Assembly: GCA_963693315.1 (NCBI GenBank)
Contig: OY856188.1
Span: 252,255,905 to 252,319,904, forward strand
Length of the DNA stretch: 64,000 bases
Source of the DNA: Diogma glabrata
Taxonomy: Eukaryota > Arthropoda > Insecta > Diptera > Cylindrotomidae
Direction: 5' to 3'
Under the pieces are notes generated by a model. It worked only from the letters and a program-made list of their open reading frames with translations. It made no database searches and was not told the origin of the DNA. A program made the position numbers and the translations under genes. This document shows, in pieces, positions 22,412 to 33,640 of this stretch. The stretch's first letter is position 1. The number at the start of each line of letters is the position of its first letter.

Positions 22412-23509
22412 TTATAGTTGTCTTTCAATTAGTAGCGTCATAAAAAAAATTTGTGTAGTTTATTTTGTTTGTTTTTGTTATTAATGAAACTTTATTTGTT
22501 CAAAGAATTAATAGATCTCAATCGACCAAAACAACAATATTTTTCTAGAATAATATATTTATTTATTTATCATGCATTGCAGGTAAATTAATTACATATT
22601 TTCAATTTTTCTATTATTTATGGGTCATGTCATGTGTGGTTATATGAATACAAATTTTAATATTTTTGTGTTCACGAACCCAATAATCAATTCAGGTAGT
22701 TGTTTTTCTGTTTGTTCTGTTTCACCCAAACAGCAGGTGAAAAAAACTTAATAGCAGAATTTTTACGGCCTACGGAGTAACGGCAAGGAAGGACAAGAAG
22801 CTTAATTCTCGTTAGAAATTTTCTTTGTTTAACAAAAATGAAATTAAAATTGTATTTTTGCTATTTTTAACAAGAGCACGATTTAGCTTCGCGTGTGATT
22901 GGAATATATTTATGACATTATTTTAATTCGAATTTTATCGTTTTACTTTGTAAATATAGAGGAAATGAAATATGGATTAGATATTATTATAAATGTTCAA
23001 CGGTTAAATGTTAACCAAAAAGTTCTGGCAATATACAAAGCGACAATTACATGTGACGTCATATCTGACTTTTACTGACGAGGGCAACACCCTGGTCTAA
23101 ACAATATGGCATTCTGTAATTGTTGAATGGATTTCTTTTGGATAACTAAGTTGAGTTGGGACATTAATTACTTCGGTCTGAAAGATTTTTTTTTCTAAAA
23201 ATAGGTTTACTCAATGGGAAGAGCCGAGAGGACGATGTGTTCGATAACTACCGGAAGTATGTCAAAAAAATCGTCAAATGTGTCAAAACAAGGAAAATAG
23301 CATATTTTTGGCTTAAAAAACGTTCATTTTAATTTTTAAGTGATTACGAGTAGGAACATTGATTTTTGAGAAATATTGATGGTCGGGATTGGTATGTGAG
23401 ACCAAAATCTAGATTATTGCATTATAAGTTTGTCAAAAAAAATGTTGTCAAGTGTGTCAAAAAAATGATTTAATTTATTTTTTTAGATAATTTTTTGGAA
23501 AAAAAACTT
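22412..23509. other. Intergenic, nothing recognised
   Basis: AT-rich sequence with no supported gene. At 23255-23470 the phrase GTCAAAAAAATCGTCAA and a near copy recur, which suggests a small diverged duplication. Confidence 0.35.
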
Positions 23510-25240
23510 TAGCTGTTTGTTTACGTAAATATAATTGAAGATGGAAATTTTTGAATTTGTTATAGTTTTTGAAATATTTTTGGAATTTTGAAAAAAGTTT
23601 GTATTTTTGATTTTGTAATAATTTTTGCAATATTTTTAGAATTTTGGAAAAAGTTTTAATTTTTGTTTTTGTTATAATTTTTGAAATATTGAAAAAAAAA
23701 ATAGAATTCTTTTATATATAATTCTAAATTTTGAAAAAAGTTTCAATTTTTGATTTTGTAAGAATTTTTGGAATATTGAATTTTAAATTTAAAATTTTTG
23801 ATTTTATTATAATTTTTGGAATTTTGAAAAAAGTTTCAATTTTTGATATTGATATAATTTTTGCAATATTTTTAGTGTTTTGGAAAAAGTTTGAATTTTT
23901 GAATTTTTAAGAATTTTTGGAATATTATTAGAATTTAGAAAAAGTTTAAATATTTGATTTTATTCTAATTTATGGAATATTTTTGGAATTTTAAAAAAAA
24001 TAGAATTTTTCAATTTCAAGTTTTGATTTTGTAAGAATTATTGGAATATTTTTAGCATTTTGAAAAATTTTAAATTTTTGATTCTATTATAATTTGTATA
24101 ATTTTGGAGAAAGTTTCAATTTTTGATATTGTTATAATTTTTGCTCAATATTCTTAGAATTTCAATATTCTTAGAATTTTGAAAAAAGTTTGAATTTTTG
24201 GAATATTATTAGAATTTAGAAAAACTTTAAATATTTGATTTTATTCTAATTTTTGGAATATTTTTAGAATTTTGAAAAAAAAAATTTTTGAATTTTATAC
24301 ATATATGTATTTAGAATTTTGAAAAAAGTTTCAATTTTTGATTTTGTAAAAATTTTTTGGAATATTTTTAGAATTTCGAAAAATTTTAAATTTTTGATTT
24401 TATTATAATTTTTATAATTTTGGAAAAAGTTACAATTTTTGATTTTGTTATAATTTATGCAATATTTTTAGAGTTTAGGAAAAAGTTTGAATTTTTGAAG
24501 TTTTAAGAATTTTTGGAATATTATTAGAATTTAGAAAAAGTTTAAATATTTGATTTTATTCTAATTTATTGAATATTTTTGGAATTTTGAAAAAAAAATT
24601 GAATTTTTGAATTTTATATATATTTTTAGAATTTTGAAAAAGTTTCAATTTTTGATTTTGTAAGAATTTTTAGAATATTTTTAGAATTTTGAAAAATTTA
24701 AAATTTTTGATTTTAATATAATTTTGGAAAAAGTTTCAATTTTTGATTTTGTAATAATTTTTGGAATATTTTTAGAATTTTAGAAAATTTAAAATTTTTA
24801 TTTCATTATAATTTTTGTATTTTGAAAATAGTTTCAATTTTTGATATTGTTATAATTTTTGCACTATTTTTAGAATTTTGAAAACAGTTTGCATTTTTGA
24901 ATTTTTAAGAATTTTTGGAATATTATTAGAATTTAGAAAAGTTTAAATATTTGATTTTATTCTAATTTTTGGAATATTTTTAGAATTTTGAAAAAAGGAA
25001 AGAAATTTTGAATTTCATATATATTTTTAGAATTTTGAAAAATTTACAATTTTTGATTTTGGTTATAATTTATGTAATATTTTTAGAATATTTGAAAAAA
25101 GTTTTAATCTTTGATTTTGTAATAATTTGTGAAATATGTTTAGAATTTTGTTTGAAAAAAGTTTGAATTTTTTATTTTATTTAATTTTTACAATATTTTT
25201 GGAATTTCGAAAGAAATATGAATTTGTGATTTTGAAATAT
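23510..25240. repeat. Degenerate AT-rich minisatellite, unit about 55-60 bp
   Basis: The phrases GAAAAAAGTTTCAATTTTTG, ATTTTGTTATAATTTTTG and GGAATATTTTTAGAATTTTG recur in this order many times with substitutions and indels. The array is about 1.7 kb, so roughly 30 units. GC content is very low. A short TATATATA-containing segment recurs inside some units (23710, 24295, 24615, 25015), which hints at a longer higher-order unit. Confidence 0.85.
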
Positions 25241-25606
25241 TTTCTCGAAACGCTAAATGGAGATGTGGTTTTTGAGTAGTTTGCTGGTTGTATAATCTTT
25301 TCACTAAATTATGTTAATTTATGATCTGTTATAATTTTCCGGCATCGTATTGATGTTTCGTGTTAGTTTTCTAATACATATCTAAACAGAGATAAAAAAT
25401 ACATGTACTTTTTCAAAAAGTTATGTTTGATATACATCGCTACTCAAAACTAAAAACCATGTCCCCATAAAAGTTTTTTGCGAAAACTATATCAAAATCC
25501 TTAACCCAGACCGAAGTCGTGATATCTCAGAGCCTTGAGATTTCAGCCCCTCCATATTTTTGGATTTAAAATGAAGATCTTTCATATTAACTCCTGAAGA
25601 CTGGAT

Positions 25607-25792
25607 TTAGGGGATTTCTTTAGAAGTTTCAAAAACAGTCGAAATCAAAGCAAAGTGTTCCGCAAACAATGCGGCTTTTCTTGCGGGGTCAGTGACAATC
25701 AAATCATCGTCAATAATAGGAGGAATAGAAGAGTTTGTCCCAGATTTAAAAGAATTAATGGCACTGTAAAAACTTTTGTCAGAAATGAACAT
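25607..25792 (-). pseudogene. LINE ORF2 fragment (linker before reverse transcriptase)
   Basis: The minus-strand frame reads KSFYSAINSF, SSIPPIIDDDLIVTDPARKA and ALFAEHFA. This matches the linker that precedes the reverse transcriptase in Jockey/CR1-type LINEs (IPPL, DG-IVTDP--KA-LFAEHF). It is 5' and 3' truncated. It lies head to head with the next fragment. Confidence 0.7.
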
Positions 25793-25877
25793 AGTTGTTT
25801 GTCAGAAATGGACAATCTCTGCTTTTTGATTTTTGTTTCGTTCTCCCATATAGACTGCAGCATAAATAAAGAGCTTG

Positions 25878-26200
25878 AAGTGTCTTGATTCTTTACAACA
25901 GAGAGTTGTTAAATTGATCGTCAATTCAAATCTTACTAATGAGCTTGATTCCTTGTTTATTGCTGATTTGACGATATTTTACAAATACATTATGGATGAA
26001 CGAGCGTCTGCCTAGATCAAATCGATTTTACCTGAGTCTGCAAACTTCACACGTTACACCAGAGTAAGATGTAGACTTTTAGAACTATCGATCTTCAAAG
26101 GTATTTTTTTTAACAGAGTAGCTGGCATCTCTGGAATTTCTTGGTAGGCGTAAGTCTTCTCTGATTAAGGTCTTCTCTGAAACTTAAAATTAGCGTTCAA
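25878..26200 (+). pseudogene. LINE ORF2 C-terminal fragment
   Basis: The plus-strand frame reads CLDSLQQRVVKLIVNSNLTN, then ELDSLFIADLTIFYKYI. After a stop, IKSILPESANFTRYTR follows. This is the pattern of the region after the reverse transcriptase in Jockey/CR1 LINEs (L--LQ-R-V-LI, LTN, FY-Y). It is degenerate and truncated. The 3' end of a similar element is present at 63710-63960. Confidence 0.65.
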
Positions 26201-26390
26201 AAAATCCTCAAAGAAAATTGTTCAATTCTCACAAACCTTAGTTCCCTAGCTAGTATCGTATAATCAGAGACATTAATTTATAATTTATTATGGTTAAAAC
26301 TAAACAATGCCTAACTTTAAATAATGAGAAAATACAATATTGAAAATGATTGGTTATGGTGGCGGGTAGGGGTCCGGGCTCAGAGGACAG

Positions 26391-26441
26391 GAAATTCAAC
26401 CAGGGACCCCCCTTGTGTGTGACCCTGGTTGAATAGGTTTC
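26391..26441. repeat. GC-rich short hairpin
   Basis: GAAATTCAACCAGGG (26391) pairs with CCCTGGTTGAATAGGTTTC (ending 26441) around a loop of about 20 bases. The flanks (26360-26415) are unusually GC-rich for this window. It could be the core of a small MITE. I see no basis for calling it a microRNA. Confidence 0.5.
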
Positions 26442-26952
26442 TTGTGGATGGGAAACAAACTTGGGACATTGATGTTAATTTTCTTTTCGTATGTTTTTTT
26501 TTATCTGACAGTTAATTTTTATTTGTTTTGTATATGTCAGATCAAAAAAAAATCAATCTTTTTTTGATCTAAAATCTTTTTTTTCAAATCTGAGATTTTA
26601 GCAAGATTTACGAATACCAATGCAAATGAAATTTGACATAAGTCAATTGTATGCGTTTTATTATTTAATAAATGAGATTTCAAATTTTGAATAAGTTTAT
26701 TATTTCTAAATTAAATTAAATTAAATAAAAGTGTGTGAAGTGTGTAAAAATGGTTTACTATTATCAAAGCACATGTCACAAATAACATCTTTTTTACCCA
26801 CACATCAAAATTTTAAAAAACATCTGATTTCATTTTCGTTTGGTCACCAAAATCTAGATCTTTTTCGATTAAATCTGACATACCAAAAGAAATTCACATA
26901 AAATTCAGTTTTGGATAACGTAAATACATTTGATGAAATTTGAGTACATATG
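26442..26952. other. Intergenic, nothing recognised
   Basis: AT-rich sequence. A short inverted repeat of A and T runs lies at 26535-26605 (GATCAAAAAAA against TTTTTTTGATC). No gene was seen. Confidence 0.35.
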
Positions 26953-28190
26953 GTTTGAGTCTAGGGTTACCAACTGAGTATTTTTCACCCGGAGACTCAG
27001 GGTTTGCCGGCAAATCTCCGGTCTCAGGGTTTAGAAGGCAAATCTCCGGGCGAAATAATAATTACATAAAAAATAAAAAAATGTCAAATTTCTTTCAATT
27101 CAAATAAACAGAATTCGTTTGAAAACAAAAAAACGAAACTCTGTGTATTAGAAAACGGCCGAGTTTAGTTTTGCAATGAGTTTTTTGGTTATTTATGTTG
27201 GTTCATTGGATATTTTGTTTTTCCATATTACGTATAAGCTAATTGATGTTTTATGTCTATATTGGGTTGATGTTAATAGTTTTTTGTTGTTAATTTTGAA
27301 TGGTTTTGACATTTGAATTTAATTAGTTGCCCATATAAAACTGCGTATGTTAATTTTACTATTAAATAATAAATATCAGTCAAATGAAAATAATCCCAAA
27401 CAAAACAATGACAATGAAAGAAAATGTTATTACGTCTAGTTCAATAACGAATGGTTGAAAAATCATAACTATGAGGGGCTCGAAAAATTTAACGAGTTTA
27501 CAGGAAAATGCAGATGATGCTGTATTAATTTCATTATAAAGCATGATGGAGAATAAATTAAATTAAATTTTTATCATATATATAATACACAAGGCACGAA
27601 AAATCGTAGCCATAGGAAAGAAGAGAATACAGAAGAGAAAGAAGAGAATTCAAAAAGGTATAAAAAATCAAAAAAGACTAAAATAAACGAAACAAATAAA
27701 CAAAATTTTTTGAATTTCTTCAAAACCCCCGATATAGAAGCCTAACTCATTTTTAGCACAAACAAAATCGTGAACTTGTAGCGCAATTTTGAAATTAAAA
27801 CTCAATATAAAAAAAATTCCAAAAAATCGCCATAACGCCAACTGGAAAAATAAAACTCCATATAAAAAAAAATTCAAAAGGATTTAATCAAAGACACCAG
27901 TTTTCTGCATATGGCAATGTTCATTGTTTATTGCAAATAGCTTGAATCAGTAGGGCTATGTTTTAGGAGGTTTTGATTTCTTCCAAATTTTATCTCATTT
28001 CAATTTCAATTTATGCTTTGCTTGCGGATAGACGTATTATTTTCGATTGTGATTTTATTTCAGGCTTAAAAAAATACTTGTTTTAAAATTTGTGCAAATG
28101 CATAGGGGTCCCCTAGTGGAACTATATTTTTGTATACTATAAAATCTCCGGGTCGCGCGCTTTCAAGAGTTGGTAACCCTAGGTTTGACA
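26953..28190. mobile_element. 1.2-kb hAT-like non-autonomous element
   Basis: The ends CTAGGGTTACCAACT (26961) and AGTTGGTAACCCTAG (ending 28182) are inverted repeats. They are followed inward by a CCCGGAGA motif on the left and TCTCCGGG on the right. The flanking 8-mers GTTTGAGT (26953-26960) and GTTTGACA (28183-28190) agree at six of eight positions. An 8-bp duplication and AGGGTTRCCAAC-type termini are characteristic of hAT elements. No transposase with recognisable motifs remains in the 1.2 kb between. Confidence 0.65.
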
Positions 28191-28662
28191 TTCGTTTTTG
28201 ATGTAGCTTGGTAAATAAGGATTCTGTTTCCAGGAGTTTTCAGGAGTTCTGTATTCAACTCCCGATTTGTAACTTCTGGTTAGTTTTGTTTTAAAATTTT
28301 TGGCCTGTAGCTAACAATTACAAAGCGATTTTGATACAACTTTGGTACATTGTCAACACTATTAACGATAAATTAAATTTTGAAAAGTTCGTTTTATTTC
28401 GGTCTAAGGTAAGGTCCTATATGTTACAATCATAAAAAAAATATCAAAATTTTATACTTTGTAATTTTGACATTTCTCGATGTTTTGGGTTATAACTGGT
28501 TTAAATAAGCAAACAAACTATGTATGTGGGACGAAAACGCGACAACTGGGCCGATTTCAGTTTTGATTTTATTAAAATTCTTGACAGTGATCTGAAAATT
28601 TGTTAATTCAAAATAAGATAAATGGGGGAGGTGGTCTTGTATAAATGTATATTTAAAATTTC

Positions 28663-29066
28663 GGGTGCTTTCCAAACGACGACTTATTTGGTACTTATTA
28701 CTTATTTGCCGCCATACTAAAAATGTCAAAAAAATCATTCTAGACAATAATAGGTGCGTTCGATTTGACTGAAACAACTGAAAAAACAACAACAATTGAA
28801 TTTGATTTTTCAGTTGCTTCAGTTGTTTAAGTCAAATCGAACACGGCTAATGTCTATAATTATGTCAGTTTAAATCTGATTTATAAAAACGTGTGATGAA
28901 ATTAGTGACAGATATTAACTAAATTAAATAAAAAGTATATTTGACGTATCAGATTAGATTTTTATGGAAAACGAGATACAAAATAAGTTACCTTGCCAAC
29001 ATACTTATTCGAATAAGTTTAGAATAAGTTACGTTCCACAAATAAGTCGTCGTTTGGAAAGCACCC
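28663..29066. mobile_element. 404-bp TIR element carrying a nested MITE
   Basis: GGGTGCTTTCCAAACGACGA at 28663 is complementary to the end at 29066. The arms run about 45 bp (including AATAAGTCGTCGTTTGG). TTC flanks both ends and may be a 3-bp duplication. The 95-bp MITE copy 2 lies inside at 28753-28847, so this element is older. There is no coding capacity. Confidence 0.75.
28753..28847. mobile_element. 95-bp hairpin MITE, copy 2
   Basis: Same length and almost the same sequence as 22317-22411, with the same GGTGC and ACGGC outer ends and the same TTGACTGAAACAACTGAAAA arm. It is inserted in the 404-bp TIR element. The high identity of two copies 6.4 kb apart points to recent mobility. Confidence 0.85.
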
Positions 29067-30369
29067 TTCATAACGTCCTGTCATTTTATTTTGATGGACT
29101 TGTAGTGGTTTACCATAGTTCTGAAATCTTTTGGAGAAAATTCAGGGAAGGGAGGGAGATTGGTGGGGAGTGAGGTGACTTCAATCAGAAAGTTGTAAAC
29201 ATCAATTACTAACTTTAAGTTTTGTTGCTTGAGTTTGACGAATCTTAATACATAAGTCTTTAGTGCGGTTTTTCATAGTTTGAAAGCTTTTGGGCAAAAT
29301 TGGGCGGGTCAGGTAGGTGACTTCCCAGGTAACAATTTCGCCTAAATTTTTTAAATTATTCCAACTTAACTTGAAAAAGCATTGTGTAAGACCATATTAT
29401 TCAAGCTTTACCTAAAAAAAGCTTGTAAAATACTAGATTCACAAAGTTTCTTATATAATTCCTTAAGTAAAGCTTAATTCAATAATAAATATTTAGGGCA
29501 TATTCAAGCAACTGTTACTCAAGTATAATACCTTTTATAAGGTTTTATTCACATATAACTTTTAAGGTAGTATTCAAGATGTTTTTATTCAAGAATTCTA
29601 TCCCTTATATAAACCTTTATTAAAGTACAACTTTTAGGAAGAATCCAAGAAGATTCTTACCCAAGGATAGTTCCTTGTATACGACTTTATTTATGTATAA
29701 TAATTTTAGTAGTATTCAAGAAAATTGTTACTCAAGTAATATTTCTTATATACGGCTGTTTTCAATGAATATTAAAAGATTTACAACAAATCGATCTGTC
29801 AATATTTTTGACAGTTCGTTGTTTAACTCGCAATTGTGTGTTTTTTTATTAAATCACTTATCGATGTGTTTAAAAAGTTAAAAGTTAAGAACTTTAACAA
29901 ACTATTATTGATTAATACAAAAGATTATTTCAAAATGGTAGACATATTTTCGTCAATGGAAATTTGCAATTGCCATTATTCCGCGACCATTTAATCAAAC
30001 GTTTCTGATGATGGTTTATAAATTGATTGAGATTTACCATTTCTGATGATGGTTTATATAATGATTTGAGTTAGTCAACAAATAAATAAACTGATGATAA
30101 TTTGTCATATAATTCATTTTTGTATTAAATGTATGTAATCGCCATATTGTGCGCAATTTGCTTGGGAAAAAATTATATCAAAACTTGCAACAGATTGCAA
30201 CTGAATTATGGAAAATATAACGTAGAACGTTTATTTAATATGGTCATTTAACATTTATTTATTAACCAGCCAAATTGTGCAACTAAGTAATGCCAATCAC
30301 AGCATACTATACCCCTTACGAAGCTTGAGTAACACTTTTGTTCTGTATTGAGTAACGTACGTTTTATTC

Positions 30370-30453
30370 CTGTCGTGGAAATTGATTTAATGAACGAGTG
30401 CGTAAGGGTAAACGATGAGGAAGAGGGTCTGTGTTCGATTCCTGCCAGGCACG
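30370..30453 (+). other. tRNA-like module 1 (degenerate)
   Basis: A B-box-like GTGTTCGATTCCTGCC (30431-30446) follows a stretch with a weak A-box-like GAGTGCGTAAGGG. The stems do not pair well enough for a functional tRNA. It may derive from a tRNA or a tRNA-derived SINE. Confidence 0.35.
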
Positions 30454-30785
30454 TTTTTATTTATGAATTTTATTTTCTTTTTTTTTGTTTTATATTTATT
30501 CTTTAATCATTTTTAATCTTACAATTGAATGGAAACACATGCGTAGATATCGTATATGATTACGAAAAATTATTTTCATTTCGAGATTGTCCTCAATCAT
30601 AACCAATATTATTTTTAACAAAAACCCATATATTCTCATTTTAGGAAACCATTAGTACACTTTTATATGCATTCCTAATCAAAATGTTTGAATAAAAATT
30701 AATTCATAGTCGTGGTAGTGGTCCGAAACTTGAAATGTGTACAAATAATTTGTTAAACAATAGTGATTAAGTTTCAATTTTCTTT

Positions 30786-30866
30786 ATGACAGCTGCTAAA
30801 TAGAGAAGTGGATAGCGTGCGGTCCTGGAGAATCAAAGGTTACGAGTTCGATCCCTGCTACAGGCG
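30786..30866 (+). other. tRNA-like module 2 (degenerate)
   Basis: TAGAGAAGTGGATAGCG (30801-30817) is close to an A box and D arm. GAGTTCGATCCCTGC (30844-30858) is close to a B box and T loop. The spacing is right for a tRNA. The T stem and acceptor stem do not pair well, so I call it a tRNA-derived sequence, not a tRNA gene. The D-arm and variable-region phrases are most like an arginine-type tRNA. Confidence 0.4.
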
Positions 30867-32360
30867 TTTGTAAAGATGCGAAATGTGTAAAATAAATTGT
30901 AATTTCCGATAAAAGATTAACGCAATAGCAGCAATATACAAAAAAAGGAGTTTAATGCGCCAATTAACCAAAATAACTAAAGGAAACAATCACCAATTTT
31001 TTTTTCAGTGGCATCGCTTCTTGAATAGGCACTGAGTAATTCTCTTGAGAAAAGATTTACTCAAGCACTTTATTCAAGTAACATTTTGACAGCATTTGAA
31101 TAAGCCTTGAATAACAACTTATGTACCACTTTATTCAAACACTTATATAAAACATGAGTAAAGCATTATATATGTCTTCTTGAATAAAGAATATTTTTTC
31201 ATACGCCTTTTCTCCTTGAGTAGAGCTTGTATAAAACTTTTATCATGCATAGTTCAAGAATTTTAAATTTCCCCTACCATTTTAAATTCCTCTTTTAAAG
31301 CTTTACTCAATGATTACCTAGGTTAAATTGTTACCTGGGTTAAGTTCAATCTACACGACCTTTTATTTGATTTTGATGAAACTCTGAATAAAAGCTTTTG
31401 GTGGGATATTTTATAATTCTGAAAACTTTCGGGGAAAGTTGGACAAAGTTGGTGGCACCTCCTACCTCAACTATTTATTGAACACTTTGATAAATCTATG
31501 TCATGTCACTCGATTTTATTGAAACTTTTTACATTAGCTTTTTGTGCGGTATTCCATAGTTCTAAAAGCCTTTGTGCAAAATTAAAACTGTTATAACTCC
31601 ACGTTAAATTATAGGTTAACTTTGATAAAAGTTATTGCATAAGCTTTTGATGTAGGTGTGGTTTTCTATATTTTTGAACCCAAACGAAAGTGGTTAAAGT
31701 TGGAGGACGGCCCTCCCATACAAATGTTTATTTTAAACTTTAATAATGCTAATTTTGGCAACTAGATTTTGATGGATGTCATTTAGTGTGCTTTACAAAA
31801 TTGGACAAAGTGAGTGTCTCTTAAATGGCCAAATAGGGTTGTCCTCTTTAAACAACGGTACATATTGACAAACAATTTTTTTGCGACTAATTTAAAAATC
31901 CTACTCCATGTTGTGAAATTTGTTTCTCCTACTTCGGCTCGGTTGGATCATGGAATAAATTCTCGCAAAAAAAGCTTATAACAAAGTTGTTAGTCTGTAC
32001 GGTAGATAACACCAGAACCAGATATTTTCTGGTTGTTATTATAAAGAACTGATTGGATTGTAAGATAAGTGTAAACGCTGTGGTACTTCCCTCTGGAATA
32101 TCCCTAAATATCAGTTCTTTTTACAACTTTAATACTTAAAACATTTGATTTTACCATTTAAAGTTTTTTATATTTGTCGCAAATTATAAAACGAGTCAAT
32201 TGATGTCCCTAACCCTATACACAACTTTTGCAATCCAAGTTATTTCAGGCCAAGTTTTATCTGAAAATCTTAAGTCTCTGTTTCTTAACCGCAGTTCACT
32301 TTGTTTCAATCATCATATTTTTTGATAAAACTATCACCACCAAGAGTGTTTCAATGATTT

Positions 32361-32585
32361 ACACTCAAAAAAATAAAGGAAACTTTTACTAAATTTTTTT
32401 AAATATACAACATACAAATTTTTAAGGTCCAATCCAACAATAATTTGTAAATCAAATAAATTTGTTGTTTTTTCAAATACTTTTTTTTGTAATTTACAAA
32501 ATTTTTGGTAAATTTACAAAAATTTTGTGAGTTGTATATTTATAAAAAATTTGTAAAATTTACTTTGTTTTTGTTTTCTGAGTGT
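32361..32585. mobile_element. 225-bp AT-rich MITE with ACACTCA termini
   Basis: The left end ACACTCAAAAAAATAAAG and right end CTTTGTTTTTGTTTTCTGAGTGT are inverted repeats. Further inside, AAATATACAAC pairs with GTTGTATATTT. Elements with ACACTCA-A-rich termini are common in dipteran genomes. There is no coding sequence. Confidence 0.6.
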
Positions 32586-32848
32586 ATTATTTGTTAGAAT
32601 GTCAAATAAAAAAATAATTTTGACGAATTGCGTGGTATGATTTCAAAAAATTCGGTGTCGTAAATATGTTTGACTTCATAGGACAATGGTACATACGAAA
32701 CCAAGAATAGAGACATTTTAGGTCTAGATTTTATTGAATTTTTATCTGTGTATTTACGAAATCAATAAATATTTTACCATTTTCTGATTTTAGAATTATA
32801 ATTCACTAGACTGAAACTTGAATAGATTTTTGATAGGATTTTTTTAGG

Positions 32849-33379
32849 AAATAATTAATTTCTTAACCTCTCTATTTGTGAAAATCGAAGGTTTAGTAGG
32901 GATATTTTCTATCCAATACAATCCTAAGTCACTTGTGTAGTTATTATTGACTGTTTCCAATAAATCTGAAATCAATTTTACGACATCAGTCAAAGGTTAT
33001 TAGTGAATCATATGAATTTTTCAATTTGAAATCAGTTTTTGGGTTTATATGAATAAACACTACAGTTATTTTTTAATAAAAACAACTTTTATCTCTAAAC
33101 GTGTTTCGGTTCTGATTTGAACTCATAACCTTATCAATATTTTTATTAAAAAATAACTGTAAGGTTTATTCATATAAACCAAAAAACTGATTTCGAATTG
33201 AAAAATTCATATGATTCACTAATAAACTTTGACTGATGTCGTAAAATTGATTTCAAATTGATTGGCAACAGTCAATAATAAGTAATAACTACACAAGTGA
33301 CTTAGGATTGTATGGGATAGAAAATATCCATACTAAACCTTCGATTTTCACAAATAGTGACGTTAAAAAATTAATTATT
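32849..33379. mobile_element. 531-bp foldback element with about 240-bp arms
   Basis: From AATAATTAATTTCTTAACCT (32849) through ATCGAAGGTTTAGTA, GACTGTTTCCAATAA and TATGAATTTTTCAATT, the left arm is mirrored by the right arm (about 33130-33379) with scattered mismatches and small indels. The centre (about 33095-33130) is unpaired. There is no open frame. Nearly the entire element could form one hairpin. Confidence 0.8.
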
Positions 33380-33462
33380 TTGTAAAAAACTCTGAATTGG
33401 CCTGTAAAAAATGATTTACAACACAAGAAGTCGGAAGACGAAATTAATATCTATATAACAAA

Positions 33463-33640
33463 TAGGATTTTTGTGAGCTATTAAAGTAATCAACCGGTAA
33501 TGTTGAATTCGAACCCACACTCATTAGTACAGCGGCATTAAATTAATTTGAGGTATTAAAAATAAATTTGAATTGTACTGGTCAGTGTGGGTCTACCTAC
33601 TGTACTTAAGTTACTTGATTTTAATTGCTCACAAAAAAGC
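33463..33640. mobile_element. About 180-bp MITE with TTTTTGTGAGC termini
   Basis: TAGGATTTTTGTGAGCTATT (33463) and TTTTAATTGCTCACAAAAAA (ending about 33638) are inverted repeats. The inner phrases AGTAATCAAC and GTTACTTGATT also pair. The same terminus, TTTAATTGCTCACAAAATCC, occurs alone at about 49867-49886. Confidence 0.6.

Larger units (their letters stand above)
29324..31339. mobile_element. 2.0-kb foldback-like element with repeated arms
   Basis: The ends CCCAGGTAACAATTT (29324) and AAATTGTTACCTGGG (ending 31339) are inverted repeats. Both arms (29380-29780 and 31020-31330) are built of degenerate units of about 60-70 bp that contain TTACTCAAG or its complement and ACTTTTA-like runs. 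This resembles foldback elements, whose long TIRs are made of internal subrepeats. The middle has two tRNA-like modules (30370-30453 and 30786-30866). No transposase was recognised. Confidence 0.6.

Noticed and set aside
26391..26441. Hairpin as a microRNA precursor
   Set aside because: The stem is only about 15 bp and the loop is long. It has no miRNA-type arm pairing, and GC-rich MITE cores give the same picture.
30786..30866. Functional tRNA gene
   Set aside because: A- and B-box-like strings are present, but the T stem and acceptor stem do not pair.
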